Shown piece by piece: positions 1-4,992 of a stretch of 8,313 nucleotides of DNA (position 1 is the stretch's first letter; each line of letters begins with the position of its first letter). Where the stretch lies: the NCBI GenBank assembly GCA_031550915.1, contig JAVBOF010000146.1, positions 1-8,313 of the forward strand, read 5' to 3'. A program made the position numbers and the translations under genes. The notes under the pieces are model-generated. The model did no database searches. It was given only the letters and a program-made list of their open reading frames with translations, and was not told the DNA's origin. The DNA comes from JAVBOF01 sp031550915. Lineage in GTDB: Bacteria; Bacillota; Clostridia; Christensenellales; MGBC116941.

Positions 1-148
1 CGCCGATTTTTATTGATGGAAAGTCCTTCGTATTTACCAATTCATACGCCGTGGAACGGCTAATTCTCATAATTTGCTGAATATCCTTCACGTCATAAAA
101 AGATTTATCTATGTTTGGCTCAGATATTTGAGCAGTACATTTATCCAT
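1..148 (-). CDS. Excisionase-like helix-turn-helix protein (5' part, cut by window edge)
   Basis: The first 49 codons are present; the gene runs off the left edge. The start at 148 is set by AGGAGG at 162-157, eight bases upstream. The visible protein has a polar N-terminus of about 15 residues, then a MerR/excisionase-type winged HTH from about residue 18: FYDVKDIQQIMRISRSTAYE followed by LVNTKDFPSIKIG. The pattern of a recognition helix with RSTAYELV and then FPSIKIG is typical of the HTH_17/AlpA-like proteins that serve as excisionases or directionality factors beside tyrosine integrases. Such proteins bind the element ends and bend DNA for excision. The position next to the sigma gene, as in Tn916-like recombination modules, fits this role and predicts an integrase gene beyond the edge. 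A plain transcriptional regulator of the same fold cannot be excluded. It is preceded by a terminator-like structure that may control it. Confidence 0.75.
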   Translation of the reverse strand, partial: MDKCTAQISEPNIDKSFYDVKDIQQIMRISRSTAYELVNTKDFPSIKIG

Positions 149-164
149 AGTTCGCACCTCCTAT

Positions 165-238
165 AAAAAATACGGCAGTGGACTGCCCTCGTGTTTGTGT
201 GCCATATCTAAAGGCAAAAAGAGATTAGACCACTGCCG
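165..238 (-). promoter_or_regulatory. Attenuator-like inverted repeat upstream of the excisionase-like gene
   Basis: Read on the minus strand, CGGCAGTGG (238-230) pairs perfectly with CCACTGCCG (181-173), and the right arm is followed almost at once by a U-rich run (TATTTTTTAT, 172-163) that ends just before the ribosome binding site. A competing local hairpin, GGCAG-TCCA-CTGCC (187-174), uses the same 3' arm. A stem followed by a U-tract just ahead of a start codon is the layout of a terminator or attenuator that would limit read-through into the downstream gene. The 48-base loop weakens the case for the long pairing. No experiment is implied. Confidence 0.4.
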
Positions 239-240
239 CA

Positions 241-635
241 AACTCCTTTTCGTCTCGCGGCAAGTTGCCGCCCCATTATCGTGAGCATTGTTCTATGATT
301 TGCAATATGTTTATGCCCGCGACAAATAATAGTAAGTAAATATCTGCATCATTGCAAAACGGGCGGCAGGCGGCTTTCACCTGCCCATTGGAATCTCACC
401 ACCCCGCCGGCGGCCGGGGCGCACTCTGGAACCCAATCTCGACTGTGCACAAGTATCATTATCCCTTCCATGCGTATCATCGCCACAAACCTGCCACGGC
501 CTGTTTTCAGCACAGTTTTATCGCTCATATCATGGCGCACCTGCTGATTGGCTTTCCATCTCTGGACGCACGGGGAACGTACCTGTTTTGCTTTTTATAA
601 AGCCGTAATAAAACCGCTTGTTTGTCAAAGAACAT
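241..635. other. Stretch without a convincing gene
   Basis: About 400 bases separate the sigma gene terminator from the attenuator of the excisionase-like gene. I see no ORF with a proper ribosome binding site. An open frame on the minus strand (540-349, GTG start) has no good SD and no recognisable domain. The stretch contains a perfect small palindrome at 257-271 (GCGGCAA-G-TTGCCGC) and a GC-rich imperfect dyad near 401-419. In Tn916 a small HTH gene (orf8) sits in the equivalent place; I find no homologue here. Confidence 0.5.
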
Positions 636-693
636 GTGAGAGGGTCGGGGGAAAGAAAAACCCTCTCACCTTTAAGCCGAAAAAGTGAGAGGG
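636..693 (-). terminator. Intrinsic terminator after the sigma gene, with a third competing arm
   Basis: On the minus strand, just beyond the sigma stop codon, CCCTCTCAC (693-685) pairs with GTGAGAGGG (669-661), loop of 15 bases, followed by TTTTT (660-656): a good rho-independent terminator. A further ACCCTCTCAC (645-636) can pair with the same GTGAGAGGGT, forming a second perfect 10-bp hairpin that excludes the first. Since the third arm is made after the U-tract it is unlikely to prevent minus-strand termination. It may act as a back-up hairpin, stabilise a 3' end, or affect plus-strand transcripts. Confidence 0.75.
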
Positions 694-707
694 CTGCCGA
701 GATTTTT

Positions 708-1115
708 TTATGATTCAGCGAATATTTTTTTCAAGCGTTCCAAAAGCACACGTTTTTTCGTTTGAAGTGTTGAGCGTGCAATCCCCAATTCCTTTGCTAG
801 CGCGGATTCACTTCTGTCACTGAACAGAAAAAGAAGAAGCTGCCTGTCTTCCTGATTAAGCAGCTTCAATGATTCTTTGAGCTTGTCCAGCATCATGGCG
901 TGAATGACCGTGTCCTCCACGCTTGGAGCATCGTCTATAATAACGCTCTCGCCTTGGAAACCATCTGTATCGAGAGCATGGTACGACAGCAATCCATGCG
1001 CCTGGTCGCGTTCGACCAGATACTTTTCACGTCTGCGCATCTTGTAATAGACTTGATAGACTTCCTCAGATACGGGAACCAGTTCATCGAATACCTTGAT
1101 ATGGTATTGCTTCAT
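708..1115 (-). CDS. Small sigma-70-like factor of a mobile element
   Basis: 135 residues. The C-terminal part (about 86-133) is a sigma region 4-type helix-turn-helix: LNQEDRQLLLFLF, then SESALAKELGIARSTLQTKK at about 102-121 as the HTH, then a basic helix RVLLERLKKIF. The N-terminal 85 residues are short and do not contain a full region 2, so this is a truncated, ECF-like or Orf7-like regulator rather than a housekeeping sigma. Proteins of this type lie next to xis/int in Tn916-like and related elements and are thought to drive or modulate the recombination or transfer genes. The start at 1115 is fixed by AAGGAGGA ending seven bases upstream. That SD lies wholly within a perfect hairpin (1123-1163), and a leader ORF plus terminator-like hairpin lie further upstream, so expression is probably tightly controlled. 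A terminator follows at 693-656. The family call is solid; the target promoters are unknown. Confidence 0.8.
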   Translation of the reverse strand: MKQYHIKVFDELVPVSEEVYQVYYKMRRREKYLVERDQAHGLLSYHALDTDGFQGESVIIDDAPSVEDTVIHAMMLDKLKESLKLLNQEDRQLLLFLFSDRSESALAKELGIARSTLQTKKRVLLERLKKIFAES

Positions 1116-1122
1116 AGAGTTG

Positions 1123-1163
1123 TCCTCCTTTTCGTTTTTGCTGGTGTGAAACGAAAAGGAGGA
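1123..1163 (-). promoter_or_regulatory. Perfect hairpin hiding the sigma gene's ribosome binding site
   Basis: In the minus-strand transcript TCCTCCTTTTCGTTT (1163-1149... read as the complement of 1149-1163) pairs over 15 perfect base pairs with AAACGAAAAGGAGGA (complement of 1123-1137), with an 11-base loop. The 3' arm ends in AAGGAGGA, which is the SD seven bases before the ATG at 1115. The SD is therefore fully base-paired in the simplest fold. This is the arrangement of a translational switch, and the 5' arm is itself an anti-SD. What would open it (ribosomes coming from the leader, a protein, or an alternative fold) is not visible. Confidence 0.7.
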
Positions 1164-1197
1164 AAGGTGGCGCGCGAATACGCGGAATTACGAAAAT

Positions 1198-1224
1198 ACC
1201 CTGTAGCAGTAAAGCAGACAGGGT
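1198..1224 (-). terminator. Terminator-like attenuator hairpin after the leader ORF
   Basis: On the minus strand ACCCTGT (1224-1218) pairs with ACAGGGT (1204-1198) across a 13-base loop and is followed by ATTTTCG, a short U-tract. It lies 23 bases beyond the leader ORF stop. The leader coding region contains CCCTGT (1276-1271), which can pair with the same ACAGGG and so compete with the hairpin. This is the usual logic of leader-peptide attenuation, although the stem is short and the U-tract weak. Confidence 0.45.
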
Positions 1225-1247
1225 TAAATAGGAACAAATAGTGCTAT

Positions 1248-1397
1248 CTATATGAATTGTATAACTACATACAGGGACAGAATATTCCCGTAAAAAATAC
1301 AAGCTTTTTTTGAGCGATTATGAAAAGTGTAAGGTGAACGATCAGTAGCCATTGCGACAACCTCCCGTTGCCGCCATGCCCCTAAAAGTGGGTGCAT
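1248..1397 (-). CDS. Putative leader peptide, 49 residues, upstream of the sigma gene
   Basis: A 49-codon ORF with ATG at 1397 and a strong SD (GGAGGG, 1411-1406, eight bases upstream), ending at TAG 1250-1248. It begins MHPLLGAWRQREVV and ends ILSLYVVIQFI. From memory, the C-terminus resembles the leader peptides in front of ribosomal-protection tetracycline resistance genes such as tet(M) and tet(W), where leader translation and antibiotic-slowed ribosomes govern attenuation. Here no tet gene follows: a terminator-like hairpin (1224-1198), an SD-masking hairpin and the sigma gene come next. The likely role is regulatory in cis rather than as a free protein. An internal ATG (codon 16) could give a shorter product. 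I see no clear promoter between the ABC operon terminator and this ORF. The homology needs confirmation by alignment. Confidence 0.5.
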   Translation of the reverse strand: MHPLLGAWRQREVVAMATDRSPYTFHNRSKKACIFYGNILSLYVVIQFI

Positions 1398-1426
1398 TAA
1401 ATACACCCTCCATATCCTATTTTTTC

Positions 1427-1471
1427 AAAAAAGGAAACGGCGGCTTTGATGCTATTTCAAAACCGCCGTTT
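1427..1471 (-). terminator. Intrinsic terminator of the ABC transporter operon
   Basis: In the minus-strand RNA AAACGGCGGTTTTGA pairs with TCAAAGCCGCCGTTT, 15 bp with one G-U wobble and a 7-base loop, followed by CC and six U's (1432-1427). It lies about 70 bases beyond the permease stop codon and just ahead of the leader ORF's SD, so it should separate the ABC operon from the sigma region. Confidence 0.85.
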
Positions 1472-1541
1472 GGTCTGCAAATCTTCCATTAGCAAACCGT
1501 TTACCAAACGCGGCTTACTTGCTTTGCAGATGATAGATGTG

Positions 1542-2471
1542 CTAATTGCCTTTCCTTTTGTGTTTCATAATGATAATGCCAATCCCCAAGAACAAAATAC
1601 CCGAACCAATCACAACAGACAGCATCACCCAAAGCGGTACCGCGTTGCCGTCCAGCACATAGGTAATACCGTTTTCCGATGCGTAGATATCCACAATTTC
1701 TTTCGTTGTCATGAAAGTTCCCTTTACCGTCTGGTCAATCACATTGGCGAATACGCCGGAAAGCGGCGCCTCAGTCATAACATCACGCATCATCGTTGCG
1801 CCATGATGCGGCGGGAAAATGGCAAATATCTTTTTTATATATTCAGGGAAAACACCGAGCGGTAGAAAAACACCTGTGATAAAGCCGACAACTGCAGATA
1901 CGATGCCTGTTAAAGTATTATAAACGTTTGGGCTTTTCATCAGCAGTGCAACCACAAAAAAGATGCTTGTGGAAGAAAAAGTATTGGCAGCTATAAGGCT
2001 AATTACCTTTATGAGTGAATGAATGTTAAGCCAATAGCCGCCGTTCACAAAAATGAAACTTTGAGCAACGAAAAGGCATACGATGTTGAGCAGTGTGCCT
2101 ATGATGAACGGAGCAAACCAATATCCAAATACTAATTTATCACGAGATTTTACTGTCACAAGGAAGCTGTCAAGGCGCCTGTCCGTGCTGTCCTGCACCA
2201 TCAGTGCAAGAACATTGAGCGGCACAAGGACGCAATTAATCATTAGCACACCGGCCATCGCTGTGCTATCCACCAGCCAGCGCATATTCTCAAGATTGAT
2301 ACCCTCGACAGTCGCATATATCTGCTTCATGCTATTGGCCATATAGTCCCCCAAGAACATGGACAACAGCACGACCAAAAGCACCATATAGACAAACGAA
2401 AACAAGATAGCGATCGGGTTTTTCAAATATAGTTTTATCGTGCGCCTTGTGAGCGTCCATACTTCTATCAT
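1542..2471 (-). CDS. ABC-2 type transporter permease
   Basis: 309 residues with about six hydrophobic segments: 20-40, 72-92, 113-140, 153-178, 185-208 and 280-302, and a basic C-terminus (KHKRKGN). This is the topology of ABC-2 membrane proteins, in which the larger loop between segments five and six (here about 209-279) is exposed. Together with the ATPase encoded just upstream it would form a homodimeric exporter in the cytoplasmic membrane. The ATG at 2471 overlaps the ATPase stop as ATGA, indicating translational coupling. Regulation by the adjacent MerR protein points to a drug, antibiotic or other small hydrophobic substrate, but nothing in the permease itself names it. A terminator follows. 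ABC-2 permeases of this kind also export bacteriocins or daunorubicin-like compounds, so substrate remains open. Confidence 0.85.
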   Translation of the reverse strand: MIEVWTLTRRTIKLYLKNPIAILFSFVYMVLLVVLLSMFLGDYMANSMKQIYATVEGINLENMRWLVDSTAMAGVLMINCVLVPLNVLALMVQDSTDRRLDSFLVTVKSRDKLVFGYWFAPFIIGTLLNIVCLFVAQSFIFVNGGYWLNIHSLIKVISLIAANTFSSTSIFFVVALLMKSPNVYNTLTGIVSAVVGFITGVFLPLGVFPEYIKKIFAIFPPHHGATMMRDVMTEAPLSGVFANVIDQTVKGTFMTTKEIVDIYASENGITYVLDGNAVPLWVMLSVVIGSGILFLGIGIIIMKHKRKGN

Positions 2472-3385
2472 AGAATGTCTCCCCCTTTGTGGCCAGTGAC
2501 ATTCAAGAAAACATCATCCAGCGTCCCCTTGATAAGTTCAAAATCCGTGAAATCATTCAAGCTATTCACGATTTTTAACGCCTCGTGGCTGTTTTCAACC
2601 GACAGATACAATACATCGTTTTTTTGCTGCGCCTGTAATCCCATTGCTGATAGCTGTTTTTTGCCATACTCCAAATCTGCAAACCGCAACCGGAGCGTAT
2701 CTTTGCAATGTTTATTCTTCAAAGCCGCAGGAGTGCCGTCAGCATAAATTTTCCCCTTTTCAAGAATGACAACATAATCCGCTACTGCGGCTTCTTCCAT
2801 ATAGTGCGTTGTCAAGAATACGGTCATTTCATTTTGTACTTGCAACGTACGGATTATTTCCCAAATGTTTTTTCGTGTTTGCGGGTCAAGCCCTGTTGTC
2901 GGTTCATCTAAAATCAGCAGCTTGGGCGTACAAATTAAGGCACGGGCAATTTCGCATTTTCGCTTTTGCCCTCCGGAAAGTTTTCCATACGGCCTTTTCC
3001 ATACATCCTCTAATAGCATCAGCTTCCGCAGTTCCTGAATACGCAGCTTTAACGCTTTGCCAGATAATCCGGAAAACTTGCCGCGCGTATAAAGATTATC
3101 TTCTACGGTGAGTGGAAAATCCAATACGTTTTCTTGAAATACAATGCCAATCTGATTGCGGATTTCGGGTGCGTTTTTATCCAAGTCCAGCCCATTCACA
3201 AATATTTTCCCCGACGTCTTATCAAGTAGGGTACAAATCATATTGATAGTCGTTGACTTGCCAGCCCCGTTTGTACCAAGAAAGGCGAATAAATCACCCT
3301 GCTGCACTTCAAAACTAATGTTATCAACGGCAAGTGTATCGGTAAAATGTTTGGTCAGGTTTTCGATTCTAATTATACTCGACAT
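2468..3385 (-). CDS. ABC transporter ATP-binding protein (DrrA/CcmA-like drug exporter subfamily)
   Basis: 305 residues from the ATG at 3385, chosen over a TTG 24 bases upstream because AAGGA lies nine bases before it. All nucleotide-binding motifs are intact: Walker A GTNGAGKST (37-45), Q-loop Q84 (VFQEN), signature LSGGQ (136-140), Walker B LLILDEP (156-162) with D160 and E161, D-loop GLD (165-167) and H-loop H194 (TTHYMEEA). The roughly 80-residue C-terminal extension ending LIKGTLDDVFLNVTG matches the family of ATPases that partner ABC-2 permeases in multidrug or antibiotic export. It hydrolyses ATP to drive the permease encoded immediately downstream. It is the first gene of a two-gene operon with its own promoter at 3438-3408, which bears the MerR-type dyad. 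The gene is catalytically complete and probably functional. Confidence 0.9.
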   Translation of the reverse strand: MSSIIRIENLTKHFTDTLAVDNISFEVQQGDLFAFLGTNGAGKSTTINMICTLLDKTSGKIFVNGLDLDKNAPEIRNQIGIVFQENVLDFPLTVEDNLYTRGKFSGLSGKALKLRIQELRKLMLLEDVWKRPYGKLSGGQKRKCEIARALICTPKLLILDEPTTGLDPQTRKNIWEIIRTLQVQNEMTVFLTTHYMEEAAVADYVVILEKGKIYADGTPAALKNKHCKDTLRLRFADLEYGKKQLSAMGLQAQQKNDVLYLSVENSHEALKIVNSLNDFTDFELIKGTLDDVFLNVTGHKGGDIL

Positions 3386-3407
3386 ACTGTCACATCCTTC
3401 CAACAGC

Positions 3408-3438
3408 AATATATCACATTACGTAACGTAATTAGCAA
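3408..3438 (-). promoter_or_regulatory. MerR-type promoter and operator of the ABC operon
   Basis: On the minus strand TTGCTA (3438-3433) and TATATT (3413-3408) are separated by 19 bases that contain a perfect dyad, ATTACGTTACGTAAT (3432-3418, i.e. ATTACGT-A-ACGTAAT). A long 19-bp spacer with the operator between the -35 and -10 elements is the hallmark of promoters that MerR regulators activate by DNA distortion. The adjacent gene encodes such a regulator and its own promoter has nearly the same dyad. Confidence 0.75.
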
Positions 3439-3450
3439 GCGCTTTAAAAT

Positions 3451-3480
3451 AAAAAAATCCGAAGCGGCGTATGCTTCGAA
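3451..3480 (-). terminator. Intrinsic terminator of the MerR-family gene
   Basis: On the minus strand TTCGAAGC (3480-3473) pairs with GCTTCGGA (3465-3458), 8 bp with one wobble and a 7-base loop, followed by seven T's (3457-3451). It lies 16 bases past the regulator's stop codon and upstream of the ABC promoter, so the regulator and transporter are separate transcription units. Confidence 0.8.
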
Positions 3481-3496
3481 TAAATGGCTTATTCGA

Positions 3497-4252
3497 TTAT
3501 TTACTACGAAAAATCTCAATCGCTTTTTGCAGAAAGAGCTCGGCTTTTTCGATGAGCTCACGTTCAGGTGGGCTCCATGCCGCCCTTTTCTGGTCGACCT
3601 CCAAGTAAGCATTTTGGTGTGCAACATTTCCCCCTGTTACCTTCTCGGTCATGGCTTCCCATTCGGCGGCCAGCTTTTGGGCGATTGCTTCTTCCGGTTC
3701 TATTCCTGCTTCATTATATGCCGCCGCTTTAATCGACAAGCGTTTCCAGACCATGTAAAAGTCTATAGCATCATCCGGTGTGGGAAAATGCTCAGAAAAG
3801 ATTTGTTTTTGCTCATCTGAAAAATCAAAGTTATACCAATTGGATAAATCGACGGTTCCAAGTGATTGCATAAATGTTGTCAACAACATCCACGGTGGAT
3901 TTTTACCTGCAGCCTCAATCTCCTGACATGCCTCGATTGCGGATATACTACTTTGCAGGTTGTTGATTTGATTGTAGAGAAGCATCTTCTGCCGCGCCAA
4001 TAAGTCGCTCGCCCTATCTTCGAGGGATTTATCCAACAGTTTATCCTTTATTTGTCCCAAAGGAAAGCCCAAGCCGCGATAGAATACAACATGCTCCAAC
4101 TTTACCATGTCGCTTTCCGTGTAGTATCTGCGTCCGCCCTCCGTTCTGCCGGATGCAGGGAGAATGCCGATATTATCATAATGCTGCAACGTGCGAATGG
4201 TGAGACCGGATTGCTTCGCGGCTTCCCCTGTGCTGATAATCTTTTCATCCAT
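3497..4252 (-). CDS. MerR-family transcriptional regulator with TipAS-like effector domain
   Basis: 251 residues from the ATG at 4252; a GTG nine bases upstream overlaps the GAGG ribosome binding site, which favours the ATG. Residues 5-75 form the MerR winged HTH (ISTGEAAKQSGLTIRTLQHY, then RTEGGRRYYTESD), followed by the long dimerisation helix at about 76-115. The C-terminal 130 residues, with WYNFDFSDEQKQIF and a helical tail, resemble the TipAS antibiotic-binding domain of TipA, Mta and SkgA, which traps drugs and converts the regulator to an activator. There are no cysteines placed as in metal-sensing MerR proteins. The next genes encode an ABC exporter, and both promoters share the same operator within 19-bp spacers, so the inferred role is drug-sensing activation of the exporter plus autoregulation. 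The inducer is unknown. The TipAS assignment is by pattern only. Confidence 0.85.
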   Translation of the reverse strand: MDEKIISTGEAAKQSGLTIRTLQHYDNIGILPASGRTEGGRRYYTESDMVKLEHVVFYRGLGFPLGQIKDKLLDKSLEDRASDLLARQKMLLYNQINNLQSSISAIEACQEIEAAGKNPPWMLLTTFMQSLGTVDLSNWYNFDFSDEQKQIFSEHFPTPDDAIDFYMVWKRLSIKAAAYNEAGIEPEEAIAQKLAAEWEAMTEKVTGGNVAHQNAYLEVDQKRAAWSPPERELIEKAELFLQKAIEIFRSK

Positions 4253-4270
4253 AATGTTCACCTCGGAAAC

Positions 4271-4301
4271 ATTATATCACATTACGTCGCGTAATAAATA
4301 T
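4271..4301 (-). promoter_or_regulatory. MerR-type promoter and operator of the regulator gene
   Basis: On the minus strand a perfect -10 TATAAT (4276-4271) is preceded by a 19-base spacer containing the dyad ATTACGCGACGTAAT (4295-4281, six-base arms ATTACG/CGTAAT). The bases in the -35 position (ATATTT, 4301-4296) are poor, which suits a promoter needing its regulator or a weak basal promoter. The block ATTACGT..CGTAAT plus TGTGATAT is shared with the ABC promoter. Confidence 0.7.
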
Positions 4302-4332
4302 GGCTAGATAAGATAAAATAGCTCTTCATAAT

Positions 4333-4641
4333 CTATACCAGCCTTTCGTCCAGCAAATCATAAATCTTACTCAAAAGAAACTTAGCTTGGCGTATGCTGT
4401 CTGGGGAAATGGCTCCACTGTTCACCGCTTTTGCAATCTGATTGATATTGCGCCCAATGTGATTTATCTCTGAATATAGTCCTCTTAATTCAACCTGTGG
4501 ACGCTCTTTTACGACTTCTCCTACCAGCCGCTTTCTGGCTAGCTCGCTTAGGGATAAGCCTGTTCGTTCCGCATTTCTGGAAATATTGGCGTATTCCTCT
4601 GGGGAGATGCGGATATACAGCCGCATGGTTCTTTTAGCCAT
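4333..4641 (-). CDS. mobC: MobC-like relaxosome accessory protein
   Basis: 102 residues. The N-terminus has a ribbon-helix-helix pattern (MRLYIRISPEEYANISRNAE, about 6-25, then TGLSLSELARKRLVG) for DNA binding. The middle carries the diagnostic MobC segment SEINHIGRNINQIAKAVN (58-74). MobC proteins bind the origin of transfer and help the relaxase nick it. The start at 4641 has GAGG eight bases upstream. A hairpin-rich region that fits an oriT lies directly upstream (4809-4665). In MOBP-type elements a relaxase gene normally follows mobC, often overlapping. Here only about 80 bases follow before the MerR gene's start on the same strand, with no relaxase. Either the relaxase was lost or displaced by the cargo cassette, or the element uses one supplied from elsewhere. 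The symbol is a family name. Confidence 0.8.
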   Translation of the reverse strand: MAKRTMRLYIRISPEEYANISRNAERTGLSLSELARKRLVGEVVKERPQVELRGLYSEINHIGRNINQIAKAVNSGAISPDSIRQAKFLLSKIYDLLDERLV

Positions 4642-4664
4642 GATTATTACCTCACTTTCTTATT

Positions 4665-4809
4665 GGCATTTATGCCAGGGTACAAGGGTTCTCCCTTGCT
4701 GTTGGCATTTGTGTGCGTACAAATGCTATACTTGCTGGTATGCTCACACTACGGGTGAGCATACCTTTCGCCGCCTTTGGCGGCGTATAGCGGCTGGGCG
4801 GAACCCTGC
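4665..4809. other. Candidate origin of transfer (oriT): cluster of five hairpins beside mobC
   Basis: Five perfect inverted repeats lie within 121 bases: GGCAT/ATGCC (4665-4676); CAAGGG/CCCTTG with a 4-base loop (4683-4698); GCATTTGT/ACAAATGC with a 6-base loop (4705-4726); GGTATGCTCAC/GTGAGCATACC, 11 bp with a 7-base loop (4737-4765); and CGCCGCC/GGCGGCG with a TTT loop (4769-4785). Just beyond lies AACCCTGC (4802-4809), similar to the CCTG nic core of IncP-type MOBP origins. Clustered dyads of this kind immediately upstream of a mobC gene are what an oriT looks like. The exact nick position and strand are guesses. Confidence 0.55.
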
Positions 4810-4978
4810 TGATCTGATGTGTGAATGTATAATGTGTGTGGGATGGCAAATGGGACTTATGCTTGCCGGGCATCCGATCGATTGGAACTGCTCTTGCCTT
4901 AGACAGCCCTTTCATTCCATAGCGGATTCAATGTTTAGGTTGGTTGGGATAGCAGGCTGGGAGAAAGTTATTGGTCAT
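4670..4978 (-). pseudogene. ORF upstream of mobC interrupted by an in-frame TGA (or a 16-residue peptide)
   Basis: An ATG at 4978 has an excellent SD (AAAGGAGG, 4992-4985, six bases upstream). The frame reads MTNNFLPACYPNQPKH, meets TGA at 4930-4928, and then stays open for 86 more codons (IRYGMKGLSKARAVPIDRMP and onward) to TAA at 4670, 28 bases before the mobC start. A single G-to-T change from GGA would give this TGA. So this may be a small gene ahead of mobC disabled by a nonsense mutation. Against this, the downstream part overlaps the hairpin cluster proposed as oriT, is rich in Pro, His, Ser and Arg, and I recognise no domain, so the long frame may be chance and only the short peptide (or neither) real. 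Confidence 0.35.
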
Positions 4979-4992
4979 GCTGGACCTCCTTT

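Noticed and set aside
349..540. Minus-strand 63-codon frame between the sigma terminator and the excisionase-like gene
   Set aside because: It begins with GTG without a good SD, shows no recognisable domain and has unusual composition; kept only as a note on an otherwise empty stretch.
352..600. Plus-strand 82-codon frame
   Set aside because: No ribosome binding site, no recognisable domain, opposite to the direction of all element genes.
636..693. Possible CRISPR-like array from repeated GTGAGAGGG words
   Set aside because: The copies alternate in orientation, are only 9-10 bases long and have irregular short spacing; hairpin formation explains them.
900..1241. Plus-strand 113-codon frame overlapping the sigma gene
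   Set aside because: Antisense to a well-supported sigma gene and its leader; no SD and no domain.
1446..1865. Plus-strand 139-codon frame
   Set aside because: Antisense to the ABC permease and running through its terminator; low-complexity basic composition typical of a shadow frame.
3347..3820. Plus-strand 157-codon frame across the ABC promoter and the MerR gene
   Set aside because: Crosses a promoter, a terminator and an antisense gene; no SD.
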